A stretch of DNA of 46,624 nucleotides from an uncultured Atopobiaceae bacterium (GTDB lineage: Bacteria > Actinomycetota > Coriobacteriia > Coriobacteriales > Atopobiaceae). Every line of letters begins with the position of its first letter. Position 1 is the first letter of the stretch. Shown in pieces: positions 8,550-16,459 of the stretch. The notes beneath the pieces are model-generated. The model saw only the letters and a list, made by a program, of their open reading frames with translations. It ran no database searches and was not told the origin of the DNA. Where the stretch lies: the NCBI GenBank assembly GCA_947625405.1, contig CANQOF010000015.1:1-46624 (forward strand), read 5' to 3'. Position numbers and translations under genes: made by a program.

Positions 8550-9411
8550 CCTTCGCTCTCCTCCCCGATTGCGCGATGCGCTCTGCCGCTCGCACCGTCT
8601 GCGCCACCAACGTCGCCGCCGTCACGGCCCCCACGCCCCCAGGGACGGGCGTGAGCGCCCCGGCCACCTCGGCCACCTCGGGCGCCACGTCGCCCGTGAG
8701 CCTCCCATCCTCGCCGACGTTGATGCCCACGTCGACCACCCAGGCCCCCGGGGACACCATCTCGGGCGTCACGAACCCCGCCACGCCCACGGCGCAGGCG
8801 ATGAACTCGCTCCCTCGGCAGATCTCGTCGATGCGAGGGGTCTTGGAGTGGCAGAGGGTGATAGTGGCGTCCCGCGAGGTGAGAAGCGCCTGGAGGGGGC
8901 GCCCGACCACGGTGGAGCGGCCGAGCACGCAGCCCACGCGCCCTCGCACGTCGTAGCCGTAGTGGTCGAGGATCTCGAGGACCGCCCTCGCCGTCGCGGG
9001 GGCAAAGCCGTCCGACCTCCCCGAGAAGAGTTGCGCAAGCGCGCGCTCCCCCATGGCGTCGACATCCTTCTCCGGCGCGATGGCGAACGCCGCCTCATGC
9101 TCGGAGAGCCCCTCCGCAAGCGGACGGAGAAGGAGGATCCCCGAGACGGCGGGGTCCGCCGAGAGATCGCCGAGAAGCTCGTTGAGCTCGCGTTGCGGCA
9201 CGCGGCGCGTGAGCTCGATGAGCTCGACCGCGATGCCGCTCGCCTCGGCGGCGCGGGAGATGCCGCGCAGGTAGGCGGTATCGGAATCGTCTTTTCCCAC
9301 CCGCACGACCACGAGCTTCACTTCGACGCTCTTGAGGGCGAGGCGAGATGCCCTCGCGCGCGAGGCATCGTTCAGCGCTTTGGCCACGGGAGCGCCCTTG
9401 AGCGATATCAC
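8542..9411 (-). CDS. folD: FolD-type methylene-tetrahydrofolate dehydrogenase with altered catalytic residues
   Basis: Member of the 5,10-methylene-THF dehydrogenase/methenyl-THF cyclohydrolase family, 289 residues from GTG 9411. The C-terminal NAD(P) part is intact (VLGRSTVVGRP, CHSKTP, WVVDVGINV, LTPVPGGVG). The N-terminal active site is not standard. Tyr47 is kept, but the Lys four residues later (Lys54 in E. coli) is Ile51, and the QLPLP motif reads LRPLA, losing the Gln. The KDVD Asp is kept. By family knowledge that Lys is needed for the cyclohydrolase step, so this enzyme may be a dehydrogenase only. The start overlaps the stop of the preceding cyclodeaminase gene (GTGA), so the two are co-translated. 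The longer open frame upstream is just the overlapping gene in another frame. Confidence 0.88.
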   Translation of the reverse strand: MISLKGAPVAKALNDASRARASRLALKSVEVKLVVVRVGKDDSDTAYLRGISRAAEASGIAVELIELTRRVPQRELNELLGDLSADPAVSGILLLRPLAEGLSEHEAAFAIAPEKDVDAMGERALAQLFSGRSDGFAPATARAVLEILDHYGYDVRGRVGCVLGRSTVVGRPLQALLTSRDATITLCHSKTPRIDEICRGSEFIACAVGVAGFVTPEMVSPGAWVVDVGINVGEDGRLTGDVAPEVAEVAGALTPVPGGVGAVTAATLVAQTVRAAERIAQSGRRAKDE

Positions 9412-10052
9412 GAGAGGAGCTCCCTTTCCACTCGCGCGCCGATCTCCGCGCTGTAGAGCCGCACGAGCTCGCGCTGGTGCGCCTCGAGCGCCTCGAGGCG
9501 GCGCGCGAGCTCGGTATCGGCCATCCACGACGTGTTCGCGAGCACGGTGGCGCTCGCGCCGTTCGCGGCGGCCTCGAGAAGCGCCGCGGAGCAGATGATG
9601 TCGCTTTTCGCGAGCGTGCTTCCCTCGCGCGAGAGCCAGTCGAGGTCCTCTAAGGCCTCGCCCGCGCAGGCGAGCATCTCGAAGGGGGCGCGGCAGGCCT
9701 CCTCGAGCGCGCTCGCGAGCACCCGCGCGCGCGTTGACCTCTCGGCCCCGGTGCCTCGGGGCATCTTGAGGGCACGCGCCACATCCGCGTAGCCCTGCGC
9801 ATCCTGTTCGGCGAGGGCCATGAAGCGCACGCGCAGGCCCCCGAGGTGGTCCCATGTCTCGCGCATGCGCGCATGCACTGCCTCGTAGCGGGGGTTTTGC
9901 GCGGTGATGGCAGCGACCATCTGCGCCTGGGCGCATCCAAGCGCGCCGGCGACCGCCGAGGAGGCACCGCCTCCCGGGGTGGGTTCCTGCGAGGAGAGCG
10001 CGTCCATGAACTCCTCGAGCTGCTCGGTCTTCACCCTCGACGCCCCTGCCAT
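9408..10052 (-). CDS. fchA: Stand-alone formimino-THF cyclodeaminase / methenyl-THF cyclohydrolase domain protein
   Basis: Cytoplasmic all-helical protein of 214 residues matching the C-terminal FTCD domain alone. The motif PTPGGGASSAVAGALG near residue 25 is diagnostic. Family members convert 5-formimino-THF to 5,10-methenyl-THF plus ammonia, and FchA-type forms hydrolyse 5,10-methenyl-THF to 10-formyl-THF. No formiminotransferase domain is attached or adjacent. ATG 10052 follows GGAG. It is first in an operon with folD (4-base overlap) and the nitroreductase gene, so it works in one-carbon folate interconversion. Given the substituted FolD, a cyclohydrolase role is the attractive reading. 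Confidence 0.88.
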   Translation of the reverse strand: MAGASRVKTEQLEEFMDALSSQEPTPGGGASSAVAGALGCAQAQMVAAITAQNPRYEAVHARMRETWDHLGGLRVRFMALAEQDAQGYADVARALKMPRGTGAERSTRARVLASALEEACRAPFEMLACAGEALEDLDWLSREGSTLAKSDIICSAALLEAAANGASATVLANTSWMADTELARRLEALEAHQRELVRLYSAEIGARVERELLS

Positions 10053-10123
10053 GGCGCACTCCTTCCTCGCGATACTCGCGCCGTGATTCTACGAGCAGAA
10101 TCTCCATGGCGTCACCGCATGCT

Positions 10124-10129
10124 TACGAT
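10124..10129 (+). promoter_or_regulatory. Possible -10 element for ftsH
   Basis: TACGAT 48 bases before the preferred GTG start of ftsH, in the 80-base divergent gap with fchA. No clear -35 is visible. If used, transcription would begin around 10136, which makes the ATG at 10135 unusable and supports the GTG start at 10177. Confidence 0.3.
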
Positions 10130-10176
10130 AGGGTATGAAGTTCGGGAAGAGCGGCACCCAACTTTGCGGGGGACCA

Positions 10177-12054
10177 GTGGACGATAAGAAGAAGCGACAG
10201 TCGATCATCCTCTACGTGATCCTCGTGATCGCCATCGTCGTGGCCGTGCGGGCCTTCATCTATCCCGCCGTCACGAACAGCCAGGTGCAAAGCGTGGACT
10301 ACTCCACCTTCATCACGATGGTGGACGACCACGAAGTGGACCAGGTGCAATACAACACCGAGGATTCGACCATTCTCTTCACGGGAAAGGGCGCGGACGC
10401 GGGGCAAACCTACCAAACGAACGTCTTTCCCGGAGATAGCGACCTCGTGACGAGGCTCGAGGACGCGGGGGTCACGTTCACCGCGCAGCTTCCCAACGCG
10501 GGCTCGAACATGCTCCTCTACCTCCTCATGATGTGGGGCCTTCCGCTGCTCTTCATCTTCGGCGGCGGATGGCTCCTGAATCGCCAGCTCAGAAAGTCGA
10601 TGGGCGATGATCCCACGATGACCTTCGGCGGGGGCGGCATCGGAAACTTCGGCAAGAGCGGAGCGAAGGTCGTCGCGCAGTCCGAGACGGGCATCACGTT
10701 CAAAGACGTCGCCGGCGAGGACGAGGCGAAGGATTCGCTCGCAGAGATCGTGAGCTTCCTCGAAAAGCCCCAGCGCTACGAGGCCATCGGCGCGAAGCTC
10801 CCGCGCGGCGCCCTGCTCGTGGGGCCTCCCGGCACCGGCAAGACCCTCCTCGCGAAGGCCGTGGCGGGCGAGGCGCACGTCCCGTTCTTCTCCATCTCGG
10901 GTTCGGAGTTCGTGGAGATGTTCGTGGGCCGCGGCGCGGCCAAGGTGCGCGACCTCTTCAAGCAGGCGAACGAGAAGGCCCCTTGCATCGTCTTCATCGA
11001 CGAGATCGATACGGTGGGCAAGCGCCGCGACGCGGGACTCACCACCAACGACGAGCGCGAGCAGACGCTGAACCAGCTCCTCACCGAGATGGACGGCTTC
11101 GACAACCACAAGGGCATCGTCGTCATCGGCGCCACGAACCGTCCCGACACGCTCGATCCGGCACTCCTTCGCCCCGGGCGCTTCGACCGGCGCATTCCGG
11201 TGGAGCTTCCCGACCTCGCGGGCCGCAAGGCCATCCTCTCGCTCCACGCCCACGACGTGAAGATGGATCCCGGTCTCGACCTCGACGTGATCGCGCGCTC
11301 CACGCCCGGCGCCTCGGGCGCCGACCTCGCGAACATCATCAACGAGGCGGCCCTTCGCGCGGTGCGCATGGGCAGGAATCGCGTCTCGCAGGAAGACCTG
11401 CAGGAATCCGTCGAGGTCGTCATCGCCGGCGAGCAGCGGAAGTCGACCGTGCTCTCCGAGAAGGAGAAGAAGCTCGTCGCCTACCACGAGATCGGCCATG
11501 CCATCGTCGCCGCCATCCAGCGCGGGGAGGCGCCGGTGCAGAAGATCACGATCGTGCCGCGCACCTCGGGCGCCCTCGGCTACACGATGCAGGTGGAGGA
11601 AGACGAGCATTTCCTCACCACGAAGACGGAGGCGCTGAACCAGATCGCCGTCCTCTGCGGTGGACGAAGCGCCGAGGAGATCATCTTCCACGACGTCACC
11701 ACCGGCGCGGCGAACGACATCGAACGCGCCACGCAGCTCGCGAGGAACATGGTCACACAGTACGGCATGTCGGACGAGTTTGGCCCGGTGGCGCTCGGGC
11801 AGGTGCAGAACCGCTATCTCAACAGCACCGCCACGCTCACCGTCGCCGACGGCACGGCCGAGCGGATCGACCAGGTGGTGCACGACATCGTGGAGAGCTG
11901 CCACCAGACGGCCGTCCGCATCCTTCGCGAAAACCAATTCAAGCTCCACGAGCTCGCGCGCTACCTGCAGGTGAAGGAGACCATCACCGGCGACGAGTTC
12001 ATGCGGATCTTCTCGAGGGACAACGACCTCCTCCCCAAGCCCAAGGAGGAGTAG
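10177..12054 (+). CDS. ftsH: ATP-dependent zinc metalloprotease FtsH
   Basis: Membrane-bound AAA+ protease that degrades misfolded and regulatory membrane proteins. From GTG 10177 it has 625 residues: an N-terminal helix, a ~90-residue extracytoplasmic domain, a second helix in [17 protein letters not shown], the AAA domain with Walker A GPPGTGKT (~216-223), Walker [10 protein letters not shown] and the arginine-finger region RPGRFDRR, then the zinc site HEIGH (~437) and the distal Asp in [11 protein letters not shown] prefer GTG 10177, three bases after GGGGGA, over the in-frame ATG at 10135, which has no ribosome-binding site and lies on the likely transcription start. The loop after the pore motif reads [11 protein letters not shown] rather than GVGASRVRDLF. 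No long basic C-terminal tail is present. Confidence 0.93.
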   Translation: MDDKKKRQSIILYVILVIAIVVAVRAFIYPAVTNSQVQSVDYSTFITMVDDHEVDQVQYNTEDSTILFTGKGADAGQTYQTNVFPGDSDLVTRLEDAGVTFTAQLPNAGSNMLLYLLMMWGLPLLFIFGGGWLLNRQLRKSMGDDPTMTFGGGGIGNFGKSGAKVVAQSETGITFKDVAGEDEAKDSLAEIVSFLEKPQRYEAIGAKLPRGALLVGPPGTGKTLLAKAVAGEAHVPFFSISGSEFVEMFVGRGAAKVRDLFKQANEKAPCIVFIDEIDTVGKRRDAGLTTNDEREQTLNQLLTEMDGFDNHKGIVVIGATNRPDTLDPALLRPGRFDRRIPVELPDLAGRKAILSLHAHDVKMDPGLDLDVIARSTPGASGADLANIINEAALRAVRMGRNRVSQEDLQESVEVVIAGEQRKSTVLSEKEKKLVAYHEIGHAIVAAIQRGEAPVQKITIVPRTSGALGYTMQVEEDEHFLTTKTEALNQIAVLCGGRSAEEIIFHDVTTGAANDIERATQLARNMVTQYGMSDEFGPVALGQVQNRYLNSTATLTVADGTAERIDQVVHDIVESCHQTAVRILRENQFKLHELARYLQVKETITGDEFMRIFSRDNDLLPKPKEE

Positions 12055-12096
12055 CCGCTCGAGGGTTTCCACCCGATTTGGAGATGTCTTGAGTGC

Positions 12097-12124
12097 GGGC
12101 GCGCCCTCGAGAAGAGGCGCGCCC
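12097..12124 (+). terminator. GC-rich stem-loop after ftsH
   Basis: Perfect 9-bp arms GGGCGCGCC and GGCGCGCCC with a ten-base loop, 43 bases after the ftsH stop. No T-run follows, so it may be a weak or factor-assisted terminator, or simply protect the ftsH 3' end. Confidence 0.5.
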
Positions 12125-12150
12125 GTGCCGCTACCATTGCCTGCTTGGAC

Positions 12151-12156
12151 TAGACT
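12151..12156 (+). promoter_or_regulatory. Putative -10 element (TAGACT) for the L,D-transpeptidase gene
   Basis: TAGACT ends 27 bases before the ATG at 12183. The same CTAGACT heptamer occurs at a nearly identical distance before two other genes in the window (30076-30082 and 37131-37137), which supports a -10 role. No clear -35 is seen. Confidence 0.45.
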
Positions 12157-12182
12157 TCGAATCGCGTGTGAAAGGGGGTGCC

Positions 12183-14054
12183 ATGGCTCGCGAGCTGGAC
12201 AATCAAAGGAGCGCGACCGGTGTGGACCCCACGCGCGCGAAGGGTGCGAAAAAGGCACGACAAGCTCGGCATATGGCACCAAAGGCCCCCAAGGCCAACA
12301 AGGCGTTGGCAAATCTCTTCAAGGCCGAGCGACACGCCGAGCAGACCGCAAGCTTCCAGGCGCCCTCTCAAGCGCAGATTGAAGAGACGAGGCAGGACAC
12401 CCCCGAAGCGGAGCACGCGCAGACCCGCCTCATGCGAAGCGTCGAGGAGACGATTCCCGCCCAAAGCGCGCAAGAAGACGCCGGCGCCGAAGACGCTTTC
12501 CCGAGCGAGAACCCTCCTGCTAAGGACGCGAACGCGCCAGCCGAAGAGCCCACGGTGGTGGTGCCACCCCTCTCTTCGCCCGGAACTGCCGTCCCGGGAG
12601 ATGGACCCGAGGAAGCGCAGCCCGAAACGCACGTCTCGAAGAAGGTCGTGTGGGGCATCGTCGGCGGTTGCGCGGCCGCGCTCGTCGCGGCCTACGTGGG
12701 GGTGGCGCTCTTCTTCAGCCATACCTTCATGCCGCATACCACGGTGAACGGGCGCGACGTCTCGCTCATGGGGCGTCAGGAGCTCGTGGACACCCTCGAC
12801 CAGGCCTCCATCGACTACTCGCTCGCCGTGAGCGGAGATGGCTTGAACTTCACCGTCGAGGGCGCCGACATCGGCCTTGGCGTCGACGGCGAGGCCTACG
12901 CGGACGCAGCGCTCGAGGCCACCAACCCCTGGACGTGGCCCGCGAGCATCTGGACCCCGCGCAGTATCGAGCAGGAGATGGCGCAGAGCTACGACGAGGA
13001 GAAGCTCGACGGCCTCGTGGGCGAGCAGGTGGCCACCTTCAACACGCAGGCGAAGTCGCCCGCGAATGCGAGCATCGCCTACGACGATGATTCCGACCAG
13101 TTCACGATTAAGCCCGAGGAGATGGGCACGCTGCTCGACGAGGCCGCGGTGCTCGAGGAAGTGGCGCAATCCATCGATAACTTCACCGATACGCTCGTGC
13201 TCGATGAAACGCAGCTCGCGAAGCCGGAGATCACCTCCGTAAACGACAAGCTCCTCGCCGCGAAGGACCAGGCGAACTCCTATCTCACGACCGAGGTGAC
13301 CCTCAAGATGAACGGCGAGACCGCCGAGGTTATCGGGCCCGACCGCGTGAAGGACTGGGTGGCGATCGACGATTCGCTCAATCCCAAGCTGGACGAGGCC
13401 GCCATCACGGAATGGGGCAAGAACGACCTCTCCGCACGGCTTGACACCGTCAACCGCGAACGCACCTACACCCGAGCCGATGGCAAGGTGATCACCGTGA
13501 ACGGCGGCTCCTACGGTTGGTCGATCGATTCGGCGGCGCTCACGCCCCTCGTGGTCGACGCCGTCATGAGCGGCAAGAGCCAAGACGTGGACGTGCCCAT
13601 CCTCCAGTCGGCCGCGACGGTGCCCGACGAGGGTGGCCGCGATTGGGGCAACCGCTACATCGACGTCGACCTTTCCGAGCAGTACGTGCGCATGTACGGC
13701 GACAACGGCTCGCTCATCTGGGAATCCGACTGCGTCTCGGGAGATTCCTCCCTAGGGCACGACACCCCCACCGGCGTGTGGTTCATCGACAGCAACTTCA
13801 ACAAGAGCTCGCCATCGAGCGTCCTCATCGGCTACAAGCCGGATGGAACGAAGGACTACGAATCACCCGTGCGCTATTGGATGCCCTTCATCGGCAACTC
13901 CGTGGGGCTCCATGACGCGGATTGGCGAGGCGCCTTCGGCGGCTCGATCTACACCTACAACGGCTCGCATGGCTGCGTGAACCTGCCGGTGTCAGCCGCG
14001 GAGGATCTCTGCGGCATCGTGAACCAGGGCGACGTCGTCATCACCCACTACTAG
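12183..14054 (+). CDS. L,D-transpeptidase (YkuD) with peptidoglycan-binding domains, membrane-anchored
   Basis: Cell-wall enzyme expected to make 3-3 peptidoglycan cross-links or attach proteins. It has 623 residues. Residues 1-150 are cytoplasmic, first Lys/Ala-rich (KKARQARHMAPKAPKANK) and then acidic and Pro-rich. One membrane helix lies at about 153-178. The extracellular part has two related putative peptidoglycan-binding regions of the PG_binding_4 type, and a C-terminal YkuD domain with His in GLHDADW and the catalytic SHGCVN motif (His596, Cys598). ATG 12183 follows AAAGGGGG. It is convergent with ffh, and the 31-base gap holds no clear terminator. A TAGACT -10 candidate lies just upstream, so it probably has its own promoter separate from ftsH. 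Confidence 0.92.
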   Translation: MARELDNQRSATGVDPTRAKGAKKARQARHMAPKAPKANKALANLFKAERHAEQTASFQAPSQAQIEETRQDTPEAEHAQTRLMRSVEETIPAQSAQEDAGAEDAFPSENPPAKDANAPAEEPTVVVPPLSSPGTAVPGDGPEEAQPETHVSKKVVWGIVGGCAAALVAAYVGVALFFSHTFMPHTTVNGRDVSLMGRQELVDTLDQASIDYSLAVSGDGLNFTVEGADIGLGVDGEAYADAALEATNPWTWPASIWTPRSIEQEMAQSYDEEKLDGLVGEQVATFNTQAKSPANASIAYDDDSDQFTIKPEEMGTLLDEAAVLEEVAQSIDNFTDTLVLDETQLAKPEITSVNDKLLAAKDQANSYLTTEVTLKMNGETAEVIGPDRVKDWVAIDDSLNPKLDEAAITEWGKNDLSARLDTVNRERTYTRADGKVITVNGGSYGWSIDSAALTPLVVDAVMSGKSQDVDVPILQSAATVPDEGGRDWGNRYIDVDLSEQYVRMYGDNGSLIWESDCVSGDSSLGHDTPTGVWFIDSNFNKSSPSSVLIGYKPDGTKDYESPVRYWMPFIGNSVGLHDADWRGAFGGSIYTYNGSHGCVNLPVSAAEDLCGIVNQGDVVITHY

Positions 14055-14085
14055 ACTCTGTGCGAGTGGCGAAGGCCGCGCGCAC

Positions 14086-15507
14086 CTAGCGGCGCTTGCG
14101 CCCCTTCCTCGCCTGCATGCGCCGCTGGGCGCGGTTGCCACCGGCGGGCGCGCCTTGGTTCTTCATCTGCGCCGCCATCTGCTTCATGGCCCTCGGCGAG
14201 AGCTGCCCGTTATTCTGGAGGGCGCGGAGCTTGCCCATCATCGTGTTCATCTCGTCCCATTGGCGGATGAGCTGATTCACCTCTTGCACGGTGCGGCCAG
14301 AGCCCTTTGCGATACGCGCGCGGCGCATGCCGTTGATGATCTTCGGGCGCGCACGCTCCTGCGGGGTCATGGAGAAGATCATGGACTCCATGCGATTGAC
14401 CACGCCCTCGTCGATGCCCTCGGGAAGCTGCCCCATGAGGCGCTCCCCTCCCGGAAGCATCCCCAGGATCTTCCCCAGGCCACCCATCTTTCGGATGGTG
14501 TTCACCTGCTTCAGCATGTCGTCCATGGTGAAGCCCTCGTTGAGCATGCGCTCGGCATCGGCCATGGCCTCGGCGTCCGCGAGCTCCTCCGCGCGCTCGA
14601 TGATCCCCACCACGTCGCCCATGCCGAGGATGCGCTTGGCCATGCGATCGGGATGGAAGACCTCGAGTGCATCGGGCTTCTCGCCCGTGGAGACGAACTT
14701 GATGGGCTTGCCGGTGACTTCGCGCACGGAGAGCGCGCCACCGCCACGCGCGTCGCCGTCGAGCTTCGACATGATCACGCCGTCGAAATCGGTCCTCTCG
14801 GCGAATTCCGAGACGACGTTCACAATGTCCTGCCCCGCCATGGCGTCGACGACCATGAGCACCTGGTCGGGCTTCACCGCGTTCTTGATGGCCACCGCCT
14901 CGGCCATCATCACCTCGTCGATCTGCAGACGGCCCGCGGTGTCGATGATGACGACGGTTGCGTCCATTTCCGCGGCGGCCGCGATGGCGCCCTTGGCGAT
15001 CCCCACGGGGTCGGTGCGATCCCCCGTGAAGACGGGCACTCCCACCTCGGATCCGAGCGTCTCGAGCTGGTCGATGGCGGCCGGACGATACACATCGCAC
15101 GCCGCGAGGAGCGGACGCTGTCCCTGCTTCCTTAGGAGATAGGCGAGCTTCGCCGCGGCGGTCGTCTTGCCCGAGCCCTGGAGGCCCACGAGCATGATCG
15201 AGTTTGGATGGCGATTCGGCGCGAGCGTGAGCGTCGATTCGGTGGAGCCGAGGAGCTCCGTGAGCTCCTCCAAGACCACGCGCACCACGTTTTGCGCAGG
15301 GGTGAGCGAATCAAGCACATCGGCGGCGAGGCAGCGCTCCTTGCACGAGGCCACGAAGCGCTTCACCACGCGGAAGTTCACATCGGCCTCGAGGAGCGCG
15401 AGGCGGATCTCGCGCATTGCGACGTTGATGTCGTCTTCGGTGAGGCGCCCCTTGCCCCTCAACCGATCGAACGTGTCCTGAAGGCGATCTTGAAGCGAGT
15501 TGAACAC
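14086..15507 (-). CDS. ffh: Signal recognition particle protein Ffh
   Basis: SRP54 GTPase that binds signal sequences and the SRP RNA and delivers ribosomes to FtsY. It has 473 residues with N domain (1-85), G domain with GLQGSGKT (108-115), DTAGRLQ, and KLDGDARGG, and a Met-rich M domain (about 300-435) containing MGGLGKILGMLPGG. The end is strongly basic (RRMQARKGRKRR). The start is GTG 15507, with AAAGGA seven bases upstream. It is the last gene of the long minus-strand run, 16 bases after ftsY, so receptor and particle are made together. No SRP RNA gene was recognised here. Confidence 0.96.
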   Translation of the reverse strand: MFNSLQDRLQDTFDRLRGKGRLTEDDINVAMREIRLALLEADVNFRVVKRFVASCKERCLAADVLDSLTPAQNVVRVVLEELTELLGSTESTLTLAPNRHPNSIMLVGLQGSGKTTAAAKLAYLLRKQGQRPLLAACDVYRPAAIDQLETLGSEVGVPVFTGDRTDPVGIAKGAIAAAAEMDATVVIIDTAGRLQIDEVMMAEAVAIKNAVKPDQVLMVVDAMAGQDIVNVVSEFAERTDFDGVIMSKLDGDARGGGALSVREVTGKPIKFVSTGEKPDALEVFHPDRMAKRILGMGDVVGIIERAEELADAEAMADAERMLNEGFTMDDMLKQVNTIRKMGGLGKILGMLPGGERLMGQLPEGIDEGVVNRMESMIFSMTPQERARPKIINGMRRARIAKGSGRTVQEVNQLIRQWDEMNTMMGKLRALQNNGQLSPRAMKQMAAQMKNQGAPAGGNRAQRRMQARKGRKRR

Positions 15508-15523
15508 CGAAGGTCCTTTCGAG

Positions 15524-16429
15524 CTAGGTGAGGGAGCCCTCCCCCACGAGCGCCGTCGCGAAGTCGTGCGCGTCGAAGCGTTGGAAGTCCTCGATCGACT
15601 CTCCGACGCCTATGCGATAGATCGGGAGCTCGAGCGTGTGCGAGATGGCGACGGCGATGCCTCCCTTGGCCGTACCGTCGAGCTTCGTGATGATGAGGCC
15701 GTCGAGGTCGAGCGCGTCGTTGAACTCCTTGGCCTGCGAGAGCCCGTTTTGCCCTGTGGTGGCGTCCACCACGAGGACCACGTGCACCGGCATCTGCGCG
15801 CGCTTGCGCGTGACGGAAACCACCTTCTGGAGTTCTCGCATGAGGTCCACGGAGGTGTGGAGGCGCCCCGCGGTGTCGATGAGCACGAGATTGGAGCCGA
15901 GCTTCTCCGCTTCCTCGATGACGTCGTAGCACACGCTCGCGGGATCGGCCCCGCGAGGGCGGCTGATGATGGGAACGTTCGCGCGATTCGCCCAGATCTC
16001 GAGCTGCTCGAGCGCGGCCGCGCGGAAGGTGTCGCCGCATCCGATGATCACCGAGGCGCCCGAAAGCTTGCTCGCATTGGCGAGCTTTCCCACGGTGGTG
16101 GTCTTGCCCGCGCCATTGATGCCCACGAAGAGCACGCAGGACGGCCTCTCGTCGAAGGGATCGCTCGTGGCGGGCGTGAACTCCTCGGCGATGCGGTTGA
16201 TGAGCGCCGCCCTCAGCTGGCGGTCGGTCCTAAGGCCCCTTCGCGCCGCCTCGTCGCGAAGGTCGTCCACCACGGAGAGCGCCACTTCGGCGCCGAGATC
16301 GCCCATCACGAGCGTGTCCTCGAGGTCTTCCCAGAAGTCCTCGTCCACCTCGCCGCCGAAGTAGAGGATCTCGTTCAGTGCCTCGCGAGAGCGCGAAAGG
16401 CCTCGTTTGAGACGGTCCAAGAGCGCCAT
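15524..16429 (-). CDS. ftsY: Signal recognition particle receptor FtsY
   Basis: Membrane-associated SRP receptor GTPase. It has 301 residues and is a short form lacking the acidic A domain of E. coli FtsY; it begins directly with the N domain. GTPase motifs are GINGAGKT (103-110), DTAGRLHTS, and TKLDGTAKGG. The insertion-box motif GDTFRAAA is present. It lies between smc and ffh, as in other Actinomycetota, with a 30-base gap from smc. Confidence 0.96.
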   Translation of the reverse strand: MALLDRLKRGLSRSREALNEILYFGGEVDEDFWEDLEDTLVMGDLGAEVALSVVDDLRDEAARRGLRTDRQLRAALINRIAEEFTPATSDPFDERPSCVLFVGINGAGKTTTVGKLANASKLSGASVIIGCGDTFRAAALEQLEIWANRANVPIISRPRGADPASVCYDVIEEAEKLGSNLVLIDTAGRLHTSVDLMRELQKVVSVTRKRAQMPVHVVLVVDATTGQNGLSQAKEFNDALDLDGLIITKLDGTAKGGIAVAISHTLELPIYRIGVGESIEDFQRFDAHDFATALVGEGSLT

Positions 16430-16459
16430 GGCTAGGCCTCCTTCGTGGCTCGGATCACG

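Noticed and set aside
10123-12312. 729-codon minus-strand open frame opposite ftsH
   Set aside because: Shadow frame; ftsH motifs on the plus strand are unambiguous.
14055-14085. Terminator between the L,D-transpeptidase gene and ffh
   Set aside because: Only a 5-bp GTGCG/CGCAC pairing is present, with no T-run on either strand.
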